From contig NZ_CP011801.1 in assembly GCF_001273775.1 (NCBI RefSeq), positions 1,590,001 to 1,654,000 on the forward strand: a stretch of DNA of 64,000 bases, read 5' to 3'. Below are positions 16,732 through 25,006 of this stretch, in pieces. The translations under genes and the position numbers were made by a program. Source of the stretch: Nitrospira moscoviensis. Its GTDB lineage: Bacteria; Nitrospirota; Nitrospiria; Nitrospirales; Nitrospiraceae. How positions within the stretch are numbered: the stretch's first letter is position 1; the number at the start of each line of letters is the position of its first letter. The notes beneath the pieces are model-generated. The model worked only from the letters and a program-made list of their open reading frames with translations. It searched no databases and was not told the DNA's origin.

Positions 16732-16896
16732 TCAACTGTGTGATTGCAAGGCCTGACCTTCGATTTTTGTTTCGAATCCGCCGCCGCAGTTCAGGCAGAC
16801 ATTGTGCGGCACATTGTCCATGCGAGCCACGCAGAAGGTGCATTCGTAGGAGCAGATACGCGCCCCCAGTGAAGATGCTGGAGGGCAGGACACCAT
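16732..16896 (-). pseudogene. DUF1272 zinc-binding protein, N-terminally shortened
   Basis: A 54-codon frame from ATG 16896 contains GARICSYECTFCVARM and NVCLNCGGGFE, the core of DUF1272 proteins. Members normally start with about 10 more residues including the first CXXC pair (RPNCERC-type). That region is absent, though the PPAS segment preceding it is recognisable. The middle acidic/Cys residue after CTFC is also altered. It is either a short variant or a decayed copy. Confidence 0.5.
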
Positions 16897-16975
16897 GGCG
16901 AGTGGTGGCTAATTAGTGACCCCAAGACTTTGACCGGCAAGATAATATGATTGGTCAGGCCTCATGCATCTTGGG

Positions 16976-17179
16976 CTAACGTTTACTTCCGTTCCAACGA
17001 CGAGCCACGTGCATGATTACATAATCCCATTTACCGCTGTACCCAGCAGGGGCCTTATCGCCAGAGCGAATACGGTTGCATCCCATAAGAATTAAACTGG
17101 CAATTTCTTTTTCCGGTGTGTTCGGATTAACTGCATAGATTCTCTTTTTGAAGTCACGCCAGGTCTGTTTAGGTTTCAT
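16976..17179 (-). CDS. 67-aa hypothetical protein, third gene of the defence-like operon
   Basis: A basic 67-aa protein (MKPKQTWRDFKKRIYAVNP start). ATG 17179 has GGAG nine bases upstream. The segment EKEIASLILMGCNRI is helical, and the C-terminus WDYVIMHVARRWNG may form a strand-helix. No family is recognised. It lies 33 bp after the methyltransferase stop and has the same AT-rich composition, so it is probably co-transcribed. A small DNA-binding or regulatory partner would fit but is not shown. Confidence 0.5.
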   Translation of the reverse strand: MKPKQTWRDFKKRIYAVNPNTPEKEIASLILMGCNRIRSGDKAPAGYSGKWDYVIMHVARRWNGSKR

Positions 17180-17212
17180 GGGTTCGCTCCGCGTAAAGTT
17201 ACATCGAGGCGG

Positions 17213-18448
17213 TCAGGGCTTCGTAAATTCAAGGACGATTTCTCGTCGCATCCGAGTGTCCATGGCCGCAACTGATTGACCAACCTTTGGCGGTGGTAGG
17301 TATCTTCGGTTGGCAGGCAAAGCTCTCGAATGCCGCGATGCAAGTTCAAGCCCGTGATTCTCTGCCACTGCGGTGACAATCGATGAATTCTTGATGAACG
17401 TACCGCGGTTCGTGGAGTCACCCACAACATAAACTGCGCGTCCACCTCGCTTAAGCACACGGGATACCTCGGCCAAGGCCTGCCCCATATCCCAAACATA
17501 TCTTGCCAAGATGGCATGATCGTGAATAGAGAGTGCTGGCGTTAGACCAAGTTGTTTGATGAGTGACTTCACCCATGGAGCTTCCAAGGCTTCGCGAGAA
17601 GCCATCGGACTGCCAACACTTTCTCCTCGAATGCCTCGAAGTTCACAGATTGTATATCCCATCCATACTAATGAGAATTTACTGCACCGCATATAGTCGA
17701 TGGCGTTTAAGTAGGGTGGAGAAGTAAGGACGAGGTCAATCGAGCAGCTATCATAGTCTAGTTGTCGTGCATCGCCTCGCTTGACAACAGTTGCCGGCCC
17801 GACTTTGCTTGCCCCCAGTTGTGGACAGTTCAAGACGATGGCATTAACAGCTGGGATAAAGCGATTGAATGGTTTGACAGGAGCGCGCTTAAATTTCCGA
17901 TGAGGACGGCTATGGGATAGGTCCATTGCCAGTGAGGCACCCGCACTCTTCGTGATTATGAGACGAGAAAATCCGCACCATAGTGCGTCGCGCGTGGTGT
18001 TGTCGTAGATTCTGGAGATCGCCATAGATAATGAAGCTAGCTGGCGGCGCGCATAGTCATCAAACCAATAGCGAATGAACTCTCGAGTTTCGTCATCACT
18101 GCTAGGAGGGTAGGCTAGACCAAGAGGGAGCGATTTGAATATAGCCTTAGACCTGTCTAGTACCTCCTCCGCCTTGTCCTTAACCTTTGCTGCGTCGACG
18201 GTTCTGGTCCAAACACCAGCAAGTAGGACGGCCAATGGGTCGAGATCCATGCCGAATGCCTTGTGACCTTTCGAGCGCGCAACGGCGAGAACAGTGCCTG
18301 AGCCTGCCATCGGATCAAGTACGCGAAGAGAAGTAGCGCTCTTTCCTAGCGCATCGAGCGCAATTCCCGGAGCCATACGTGCTGGAAATGGGTGAATGGG
18401 GTTTCGTCCCAGTATTTCGAGGATGGTTTTCTTATGTGACTTCAGCAT
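17213..18448 (-). CDS. DNA methyltransferase (SPPY type, probably N4-cytosine or N6-adenine)
   Basis: A 411-aa protein. SAM motif I is at residues 43-52 (VLDPMAGSGT), and the catalytic motif IV is at 240-246 (VLTSPPY), so motif I precedes motif IV. TSPPYLNAIDYMR is the form seen in amino-methyltransferases that modify exocyclic nitrogens. The 180 residues between the motifs may hold target recognition. RGGRAVYVVGDS near residue 335 resembles a late core strand. It is 49 bp downstream of the GHKL-nuclease gene on the same strand, so it probably protects self DNA from that nuclease. Confidence 0.82.
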   Translation of the reverse strand: MLKSHKKTILEILGRNPIHPFPARMAPGIALDALGKSATSLRVLDPMAGSGTVLAVARSKGHKAFGMDLDPLAVLLAGVWTRTVDAAKVKDKAEEVLDRSKAIFKSLPLGLAYPPSSDDETREFIRYWFDDYARRQLASLSMAISRIYDNTTRDALWCGFSRLIITKSAGASLAMDLSHSRPHRKFKRAPVKPFNRFIPAVNAIVLNCPQLGASKVGPATVVKRGDARQLDYDSCSIDLVLTSPPYLNAIDYMRCSKFSLVWMGYTICELRGIRGESVGSPMASREALEAPWVKSLIKQLGLTPALSIHDHAILARYVWDMGQALAEVSRVLKRGGRAVYVVGDSTNRGTFIKNSSIVTAVAENHGLELASRHSRALPANRRYLPPPKVGQSVAAMDTRMRREIVLEFTKP

Positions 18449-18497
18449 CTGAGGGCACGGTCCTTCAATATTGTGGAGGCACAGTGGATGCCTCTAA

Positions 18498-21053
18498 TCA
18501 GTGCAGTTCATTCAAATGTGCTTTGGTTGCGGCTTCAATTGCGGCAAGAACGTTCGCAGGGCTTTGGTTCAATTCAACTGTTCGATCAGTTGCAGTGATC
18601 TCATAGCTTGCCATCGCGGCCATCGCCTTACACAACTCAACTAGCTCATCGTTTGTTGATACCTTGTACGGCGGTGTTTCCTTGCCCAGGGCAACTCGTA
18701 GCGCTCCATACTCGACTGCAGCCAAATCGTATTCCTGCTGCAGAGCATGAATCGCGTTAATTATCCTGGAGTAGGGCGGCTTTGCTACAATTTCCTTCTC
18801 GGCGGCATCAATCCACGCTTTGCACTCCTCTGGCAGGCTGCATTTCCAAAGGAGATCGCGAATCTTGTCCAGTCCTAACCGCTTAATCGGGCGAAGCTGT
18901 ACCAATCGTGCAAGATCGTCGACATGAATTGCGGTGATCGTGCGAGGTGTTCCTTTTGCTTCAGTGTTTTCCCTGTCGGCTCTAATCTCCTTTGCGAGTG
19001 CACTGTCTTTCCCTGGCGTGTGATCGAACGCTGGCGCTACAACAATTGCATGGTCGCACTGAGCCTCATCACGTTGGCGTGCGATTGCAGAAACACCAAA
19101 GGTCTTTGTCTTTAGCTTGGTGCCATCCTTCTTCTTGCTCTTTGCCTCTAGCGTTGTTGCATATCTTCGTGGCTTCTTGTCGTCTCCAGGACTCAGGTGT
19201 GCTTTGGCTACTCCATCAGGTTTGCCCTTGCCACCTACTCGTGTTGCATCGAACCCTAAGCAACGGAAAGCCTCGACGACTTCACTCTCCAGTTTGTCCT
19301 CGTCATTTCTTGCGTTTCGCAGTGCGTTAGCTACGATTAGCGCGGTTCTTCTTCCGGATTCCTGTGCAACATAGCGGAGTAGCTGATCACGAAAAATCAT
19401 GACCTCATCAATCTGGGTCTGTTTCAAGCCGGCCTGGTGTAAATGTGATTCCAGGAGTACTTCGGCCATGGCGAACATTTCCAAGGGAAGGCCGCTTGTC
19501 TTGCTAGTGAATTCGTCGAAGAAAGCTCCGATAAATGGATGAAGACCATTGACTCGAAGGCGTCCGGATATTGCATCATAAACTGCGATTCCGTCGTCCG
19601 AAGTTGCGTTGTAGGCGAAGTCAATCCCTGTTATAAAATGCTCGGGTATTTCCGCGCGCGTCTCAAGATCTGCGATTATCTTATCCCGCTCTGCCTGTGT
19701 TGTGCCCAGTGGGAGAGCAATGTACCGTGATCTAATCTTGCCATGTAGAGCGGCTCGAGCCATGTCGATGATCGGACGACGAGCCAGGCTAGTTGGACTA
19801 CTTGCAAGTTTGATTGCGAGCTTTGCTCCCGGTTCGTCATTCGCATCAAGTCTTTCCAACTCCGGACGAATTTTGTTGAAGATGGCCCGCAGAATGTTTT
19901 GCGCATCCCTAAGAACCGGTCCTTCACGTATGCGTTCTCTGTCTGATTGTAGGTATTCGTCTAGACCATCCATGTGGACAACCACACGGATTCGTCCGAA
20001 TGTCCCATGCCGGAGTTCGTCTGGTGAAATGCCAAAATGGCCGTCCTCAGCGTTGATCAGGCGTCCCAGTATATAAACGAAAAAGCCATGGCTTCGGCCA
20101 AGTTCATCAGATTTCCCTGTTAGTAGATTGCGATACCCCTCGGCGTACCCAGTTATTCGACCGACGGCGCTATGTTCCAAACCATGCCTCGTCACGGATT
20201 CTTTGGGTTGGTTTATGTCCTCACTGACCTGGATCTCGTCAGGAGCAGGCTTAGGCAGTTCATCGATGTCTCTGCCGAGAATCCATTTTTTCAGAAGCCC
20301 CTTACCTGACTTGCTAGGTTCGAGTTTGCTTCCATCAAGATGGATCGCAAAGTCATCGCGCAAAGGGAGGGCAGTGCGAAGCACCCATTCCAACCTCCCT
20401 CGGCGAATTTCATGAACCTTTTCTTTCAATTCTGACAGGATCGCAAAAGTCCAAGAAGCTTCCGCTTTTGTTCCAAACAGCCTCATACCGCATTTCTTAA
20501 ACGTTGAGAGATCTAGCCAGCCCTTCAATGCTGCTTTGGCCTGGTCCTCTGTTAGTTCTCGCAGGGCGATCCTTATCGGTGTCTTCGGTTCAATCTCCTC
20601 GTCTCCGCGATCATCGACCATCTTATAGCTCATGGATGTCGAGTAATACTTTGCATCCTTCTTAGAAATATGGGTGAGGCGGTTGGCAAGAACGTAGGTG
20701 GCAAGCTTACCAATACCGAACTTGCCGATCTGCTGTCTTCCTAGCGGTAATGTTTTTAGATCCCGCTTGAGGCTCTTACCGATAAGCCAGTGTCGTTTCA
20801 AACCATTTGCGTCCATCCCCTCCCCATTATCGAGGACAACTATCGTGGCGGCCTGGTCGTGAAAATCTGAGGGGAGAAAAACAGCTACTTGTTTAGCTCC
20901 TGCATCAAAGGAATTGGCAACTAGTTCCTCAACAGCCTTGTTGGGGCTGGCGTACAATCCCTCAGAAAACAGCCGTACAATCCGGTAGCTTAACCGGACG
21001 TCAAGCTTTTCTTTCTCTGCGCCAGCTAAGGCAAAATCAGGATCAATTATCAA
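18498..21053 (-). CDS. GHKL ATPase fused to PD-(D/E)XK nuclease, restriction/defence-like
   Basis: An 851-aa protein. The Bergerat ATP site is complete: N box EELVAN with Asn47 and FDAGA (residues 42-53), G1 DNGEGM (75-80) and G2 IGKFGIGKLA (109-118). This is the form seen in HSP90/MutL/MORC-like proteins. The middle (about 130-560) is unassigned. Residues 585-680 look like a Mrr-type PD-(D/E)XK nuclease: Glu589, GKPDGVA with Asp613, then LEAKSK with Glu636 and Lys638, and a Gln660 helix, closing with HAIVVAPAF. A predicted 170-residue C-terminal tail follows. It is AT-richer than flanking genes. The role in restriction or anti-phage defence is inferred from domain fusion and the methyltransferase neighbour. 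Confidence 0.72.
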   Translation of the reverse strand: MIIDPDFALAGAEKEKLDVRLSYRIVRLFSEGLYASPNKAVEELVANSFDAGAKQVAVFLPSDFHDQAATIVVLDNGEGMDANGLKRHWLIGKSLKRDLKTLPLGRQQIGKFGIGKLATYVLANRLTHISKKDAKYYSTSMSYKMVDDRGDEEIEPKTPIRIALRELTEDQAKAALKGWLDLSTFKKCGMRLFGTKAEASWTFAILSELKEKVHEIRRGRLEWVLRTALPLRDDFAIHLDGSKLEPSKSGKGLLKKWILGRDIDELPKPAPDEIQVSEDINQPKESVTRHGLEHSAVGRITGYAEGYRNLLTGKSDELGRSHGFFVYILGRLINAEDGHFGISPDELRHGTFGRIRVVVHMDGLDEYLQSDRERIREGPVLRDAQNILRAIFNKIRPELERLDANDEPGAKLAIKLASSPTSLARRPIIDMARAALHGKIRSRYIALPLGTTQAERDKIIADLETRAEIPEHFITGIDFAYNATSDDGIAVYDAISGRLRVNGLHPFIGAFFDEFTSKTSGLPLEMFAMAEVLLESHLHQAGLKQTQIDEVMIFRDQLLRYVAQESGRRTALIVANALRNARNDEDKLESEVVEAFRCLGFDATRVGGKGKPDGVAKAHLSPGDDKKPRRYATTLEAKSKKKDGTKLKTKTFGVSAIARQRDEAQCDHAIVVAPAFDHTPGKDSALAKEIRADRENTEAKGTPRTITAIHVDDLARLVQLRPIKRLGLDKIRDLLWKCSLPEECKAWIDAAEKEIVAKPPYSRIINAIHALQQEYDLAAVEYGALRVALGKETPPYKVSTNDELVELCKAMAAMASYEITATDRTVELNQSPANVLAAIEAATKAHLNELH

Positions 21054-21444
21054 GGGAGTTATCTCATTTCGAGGATTGGGAAAACCATCCGAGTTCTCGC
21101 TACTGCAATTACGGCGGGCATTGTACTGTTTTGGTGGTGTTGGGTCTATATGAGTGCATTATTTTCGCCTCCTTCTTTCTTGGCAGAGGGAGCTCTGCTG
21201 GCTGAGCAGCCACCGTTTCACTCCTTTGTAAATAGTTTGCCTGCTCGAGCGGGGATTAGGCACTTGCTGTAGCCGCCGTTGGCGAGACAAAATATCCGCG
21301 AAGCGGGTTCCCTATGCTCGGAGGTCCGTTCAGGCCCAGCAGGGCTCAGGCTTCTGCTCGAGCGAAAGTAGAGGTCAGTCTTGCAGTGATGCATTCTGTT
21401 TTGGACGGGAAGCTGCCAGGCGAGTGGGCTAGTACTGATCTGCT
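21054..21444. other. Intergenic stretch upstream of the island operon
   Basis: A 391-bp AT-rich gap between the defence-like operon and two lipoprotein genes, all on the minus strand. It must hold the operon promoter on its left side. No ORF with a domain, tRNA, attachment site or clear repeat is evident. Confidence 0.4.
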
Positions 21445-22029
21445 CTATTTCACCATATGCGTCTTTTCCGCCAGCTCTTTCGTGACCCGTTGCAGGTCGT
21501 CGCGGACGATTTGGTTCTTGCCGGGATCGACGCGCATCATGTAGGTGCCGTGGCCGACTTCCTTCCCGCCGGGGAATTCGTAGAGCTGGGCGACGACTTT
21601 CATCATCGCGTAGTCCTTGGTGAACCAGCTCTTCTGGCCGTTGGTCGTCACGGTCGGCGCCCAGAGGACGTAGAGGTAGTCGGTGCCCAGGTTCTTGTGC
21701 AGTTGCTTGACCCGCTCCACGTCCGTCTTGGCGTAGTCCACGTCGATCTCGAAGTAGGCTGAGTTGTACGGGCCCTTGATGAGCTGCGGATAGTTGGGGA
21801 TGGCCTGAGCGACCTGCTTCTGCGGCATCACTTGAAACTGGCTGGTGGTCGTGAGTTCATAGGCGAGCGCCTGCGCCGCATCGAGGGAACTGGGATTCGT
21901 GAGGCCGGCGATCACGGCGAGTTTCTTGCCCTTCGGCGTGAACGGTTCCTGCGTCAGTTGAAACGTCGCGCATCCCTGCGCGAACAGGGCAGTGGCCAGC
22001 ATCATGGCCCAGAGATACTGCTTCCGCAT
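21445..22029 (-). CDS. Lipoprotein, paralogue of its upstream neighbour
   Basis: A 194-aa protein from ATG 22029 (GGGAG upstream). The signal ends at LFAQGC, a lipobox, so it is probably anchored to the outer or inner membrane facing the periplasm. The mature domain starts KKLAVIAGLTNPSSLDAAQ and includes AQAIPNYPQLIKGP and DYLYVLWAP. The same order of elements occurs in the neighbour (KAIPSYPLTIKS, NYMFVIWSK), indicating duplication. The function is unknown; the fold hints at a LpoB/curli-assembly-like alpha-beta domain. The genes are 14 bp apart and form an operon. Confidence 0.65.
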   Translation of the reverse strand: MRKQYLWAMMLATALFAQGCATFQLTQEPFTPKGKKLAVIAGLTNPSSLDAAQALAYELTTTSQFQVMPQKQVAQAIPNYPQLIKGPYNSAYFEIDVDYAKTDVERVKQLHKNLGTDYLYVLWAPTVTTNGQKSWFTKDYAMMKVVAQLYEFPGGKEVGHGTYMMRVDPGKNQIVRDDLQRVTKELAEKTHMVK

Positions 22030-22043
22030 GGTCGACTCCCGCG

Positions 22044-22700
22044 TCACTTCTTCTTCCCCGTGTTCGTCACTTTGATGAACTCATCCACGATGTCTTCGGC
22101 GGAATTCTTGAGCAGCTCGTCAACGTAGTAGCCTTTGGGCCGGAAGAGCTGCAGGAAGCTGTCGCTGTTCCGCTTGTTGAAGGCGGTGTGCGAGACGATT
22201 TTGCCGGCCGGGTATTCGAGCATGTTCCCGTAGACGTTCGTGGAATAGGTATTGGTGCAGCCGCCTTGATTGGAGCAGGTCGTCGTTTTGGTGAGCCCCT
22301 TGCTCCAGATCACGAACATGTAGTTGGTCTTGAGCTTCGTCTGAATCTTGTCGAGCTTGGGCTTTTCCGACGGATCGACCCAGGCCACTTCACCGTCTCG
22401 TTCTTCGACCGACTTGATGGTCAGCGGGTAACTGGGGATGGCCTTGCTCACATCGCTCTGCTCGACCACTTGCAGCGTCGTCCGTTCCTTCAGTTCCTTG
22501 GTGAGATATTCCGCCAGCTTGAGATCCGCCTCTTCCGATCCGCCGGTGATGACGCTGACCGAGGTGGGCTTGATCTGGTGACCGGCGTCCTTGAGCGCGA
22601 ACATCGTCCCGCCGCCGCAGCCGCCTACGAGCAAACCCGCGATGACAAGCGCGAGCGGACGTATGGCCGTCGATATGTTCTTGAAGCGGGTGCTGTACAT
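22044..22700 (-). CDS. Lipoprotein, first gene of a paralogous pair
   Basis: A 218-aa protein. The hydrophobic signal ends in LLVGGC (lipobox). The mature domain holds SVSVITGGSEEADLKLAEYL, then SKAIPSYPLTIKS and TNYMFVIWSKG, and has a CSNQGGC pair that may form a disulfide. The ATG at 22700 has GAGGAGC upstream. It shares its domain with the downstream gene. The upstream 324-bp spacer to the divergent radical-SAM gene probably carries promoters for both directions, and I see no gene in it. Confidence 0.65.
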   Translation of the reverse strand: MYSTRFKNISTAIRPLALVIAGLLVGGCGGGTMFALKDAGHQIKPTSVSVITGGSEEADLKLAEYLTKELKERTTLQVVEQSDVSKAIPSYPLTIKSVEERDGEVAWVDPSEKPKLDKIQTKLKTNYMFVIWSKGLTKTTTCSNQGGCTNTYSTNVYGNMLEYPAGKIVSHTAFNKRNSDSFLQLFRPKGYYVDELLKNSAEDIVDEFIKVTNTGKKK

Positions 22701-23024
22701 AGCTCCTCCTCTGTGGCGAGATCTAACAGGAAAAATTTAGCAGGCAGCGGGATTCCGTCAATTCCACGCGGTATGGTGTGGAAGAGGCGAGGCCAGCAAA
22801 ATGGCGCACGGGTGAACGTTGTTGGCCGTTTCGTGCCGCCGAGGCCGATCACTTAGAGCCTATCTCCCCCATGGAGCCTCAGCGAGCACGAAGGACTATC
22901 TGACGATCCGCTCCGCCGCTCTTGAATATCCTTCTTCGCGCCCCGTACAATGTCCACTCTCATAGCCTAACCCCTTGGCATTCCGGCGATTTGGGAGTGC
23001 CTGGCCGAGACAGGAGCCTCCTTC
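22701..23024. other. Divergent spacer, no gene seen
   Basis: A 324-bp spacer between the lipoprotein operon and the radical-SAM gene. It is expected to carry promoters for both sides, but no unambiguous -35/-10 pair, repeat or RNA was recognised. Confidence 0.35.
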
Positions 23025-24923
23025 ATGCGGGTCGAGTATTCGAAGGGTGAACGGGCCTCCAGAGAGCTGATCCTGCTCCATCGCCAGACATCGGAAGCGG
23101 CGGCCGGCCGGAAGATGAAGGTAATGCTGATCTTCCCGCCCGACTGGTTCCCTTCCGAACCCTATCTGAGTCTTCCGTCGCTCACCGCCGTCCTCCGCCA
23201 GGCCGGCCATACCGTCATCCAAAAAGACGTCAATCTCGAGATGTGGGACTGGTACTTCAGTGAGGACTTCTTGAAGAAGGTTCTGCGCCGGGTGCCGCAA
23301 CAGCTCGACCGGCTGCGGAAGCTCTCGAAGAAGCGGGAGCTGACGGCCGACGAGATGGATCTGCAGATGGCCCTGTGCGACGTGACGCGCCAGCGGATCG
23401 ACGAGCTCACGAAGAAGGCCGAGAAGGCCAAAGCGATCATCCGAGGAGAGACGTTCTACGATATCGATCAGTTGGAGTGGGCGGTTCAAGTCTTCCGCGA
23501 AGTCACGGCCACGATCTCGATGGTCTATTACCCGGCCCGGATCTGCATGCCGCCGATGGAGACGGACCTGTCGTACAAAGTCTATGTCTCATCCGAGATC
23601 ATGGATGCCATCGAAGACCAGCAAGTGAACATCTACCGGGACGTGTTCGACCATCTGGTGAAACCGGTGATTGATTCCGAGAAACCCGACGTCGTCGGCA
23701 TTTCTATCGTTTTGCAGCAGCAGATGTTCTCCGCGATGACGTTCTGCGCCCTCATCAAGCAGCACTTCCCGCACATCCATGTGACGATCGGCGGCAATAC
23801 GGTCACTCGCCTGCGCGACGTGCTGCCGCAATCGCCGCTGTTCCAATATTTCGACAGCGCCGTGGTCTATGAAGGGGAAACGGCGTTCGTCCAGTTGGTC
23901 TCGGCGGTCGGGGCCAAGCGCAGCCTGACCGACGTGCCCAACACCATTTATAAAGATGAGACCGGCGTCCATACGTCGGCGACCAGCTTTGCGGAAGACA
24001 TGCACAGCCTCCCGCCCCCGGATTTCGACGGCCTGCCGCTGGAGAAGTATTTCGTCCCGGCGAAGATCCTGCCGTATCTCGCCACGCGCGGCTGCTACTG
24101 GGGCCGCTGCGAGTTCTGCGACCATGGCGAGGGCTACACGGCGGGCTACCGGTCCAAGAAGATCCAAGACATCCTAGATGAGATCAAGCACCTGCGCGAC
24201 AAGTACGGGGCCCGGCATTTCCATTTCACCGATGAATCCTATCCGCCGGCCTTGTTCCGAAAGCTGGCGCGGGGATTGGTCGAGAGCCGGATGGACATCT
24301 TCTGGACGACGCACATGCGGTTCGAGAAGAGCCTGTTGGAAGACGCCGTCTGGCAGGACGCGAAGGAGTCGGGTTGCCGCTATCTCCATTTCGGCTACGA
24401 GTCGGGCGTGGAGCGGGTGCTCAAGCTGATGGACAAGGCCACGACGACCGAGGTGATGACGAAGCACCTCAAGCTTACGGCCGAGGCGGGCATCTGGAAC
24501 CACTGCATGGGCTTCTTCGGGTTTCCCGGCGAGACGAAGGAGGAAGCCTGGCAGTCGGTGCAGTTCCTCGAGCAGAACAAGGACTATGTCCATTCGCTCG
24601 GCTTCGGCACGTTCGACCTGGGCCGGCACAACCCGGTGGCGAAACATCCGGAGAAGTGGGGCGTGACGGCCTACAAGAACCCGGAGTGGGACCTGGCGCT
24701 CGACTACTACTATACGGTGAAGGACGGCATGAGCATCGAAGAGGCCGAGCGGGTGTTCGAGCAGTTCGAGCGGAATCATTACGCGGGCTGGGACCTGCGG
24801 CTCTACATTCGCGAATACATCTTTCTGTACATCTGCCGCTTCGGGCTTCAGAAATTACCTGACCTGCAGTATCAGGCGATGAAAACCGCGGGCGTGGTGC
24901 CGACGCTGGCGGGGAAGATGTGA
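23025..24923 (+). CDS. B12-binding-type radical SAM enzyme, paralogue 1
   Basis: A 632-aa protein. The start at 23025 has AGGAG nine bases upstream; ATG 23115, at which the B12-like domain begins (MKVMLIFPPDWFP), is an alternative. The N-terminal 300 residues have the cobalamin-binding Rossmann look, but the canonical DXHXXG is not intact (FPHIHVTIGG). The radical-SAM core starts LATRGCYWGRCEFCDHG with Cys357, Cys362 and Cys365: CX4CX2C, not the usual CX3CX2C. FTDESYPPALF and MGFFGFPGETKEEA are later core strands. Substrate is unknown. It is followed by a close paralogue. Confidence 0.78.
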   Translation: MRVEYSKGERASRELILLHRQTSEAAAGRKMKVMLIFPPDWFPSEPYLSLPSLTAVLRQAGHTVIQKDVNLEMWDWYFSEDFLKKVLRRVPQQLDRLRKLSKKRELTADEMDLQMALCDVTRQRIDELTKKAEKAKAIIRGETFYDIDQLEWAVQVFREVTATISMVYYPARICMPPMETDLSYKVYVSSEIMDAIEDQQVNIYRDVFDHLVKPVIDSEKPDVVGISIVLQQQMFSAMTFCALIKQHFPHIHVTIGGNTVTRLRDVLPQSPLFQYFDSAVVYEGETAFVQLVSAVGAKRSLTDVPNTIYKDETGVHTSATSFAEDMHSLPPPDFDGLPLEKYFVPAKILPYLATRGCYWGRCEFCDHGEGYTAGYRSKKIQDILDEIKHLRDKYGARHFHFTDESYPPALFRKLARGLVESRMDIFWTTHMRFEKSLLEDAVWQDAKESGCRYLHFGYESGVERVLKLMDKATTTEVMTKHLKLTAEAGIWNHCMGFFGFPGETKEEAWQSVQFLEQNKDYVHSLGFGTFDLGRHNPVAKHPEKWGVTAYKNPEWDLALDYYYTVKDGMSIEEAERVFEQFERNHYAGWDLRLYIREYIFLYICRFGLQKLPDLQYQAMKTAGVVPTLAGKM

Positions 24924-25006
24924 CCCTTCACCTTCGCCGCTCCCCAGGGGGGAGAGGGACGGGAAAGGGGCGGGCGAATGACGATTGAGGGTTGACGAGA
25001 GAAGAC

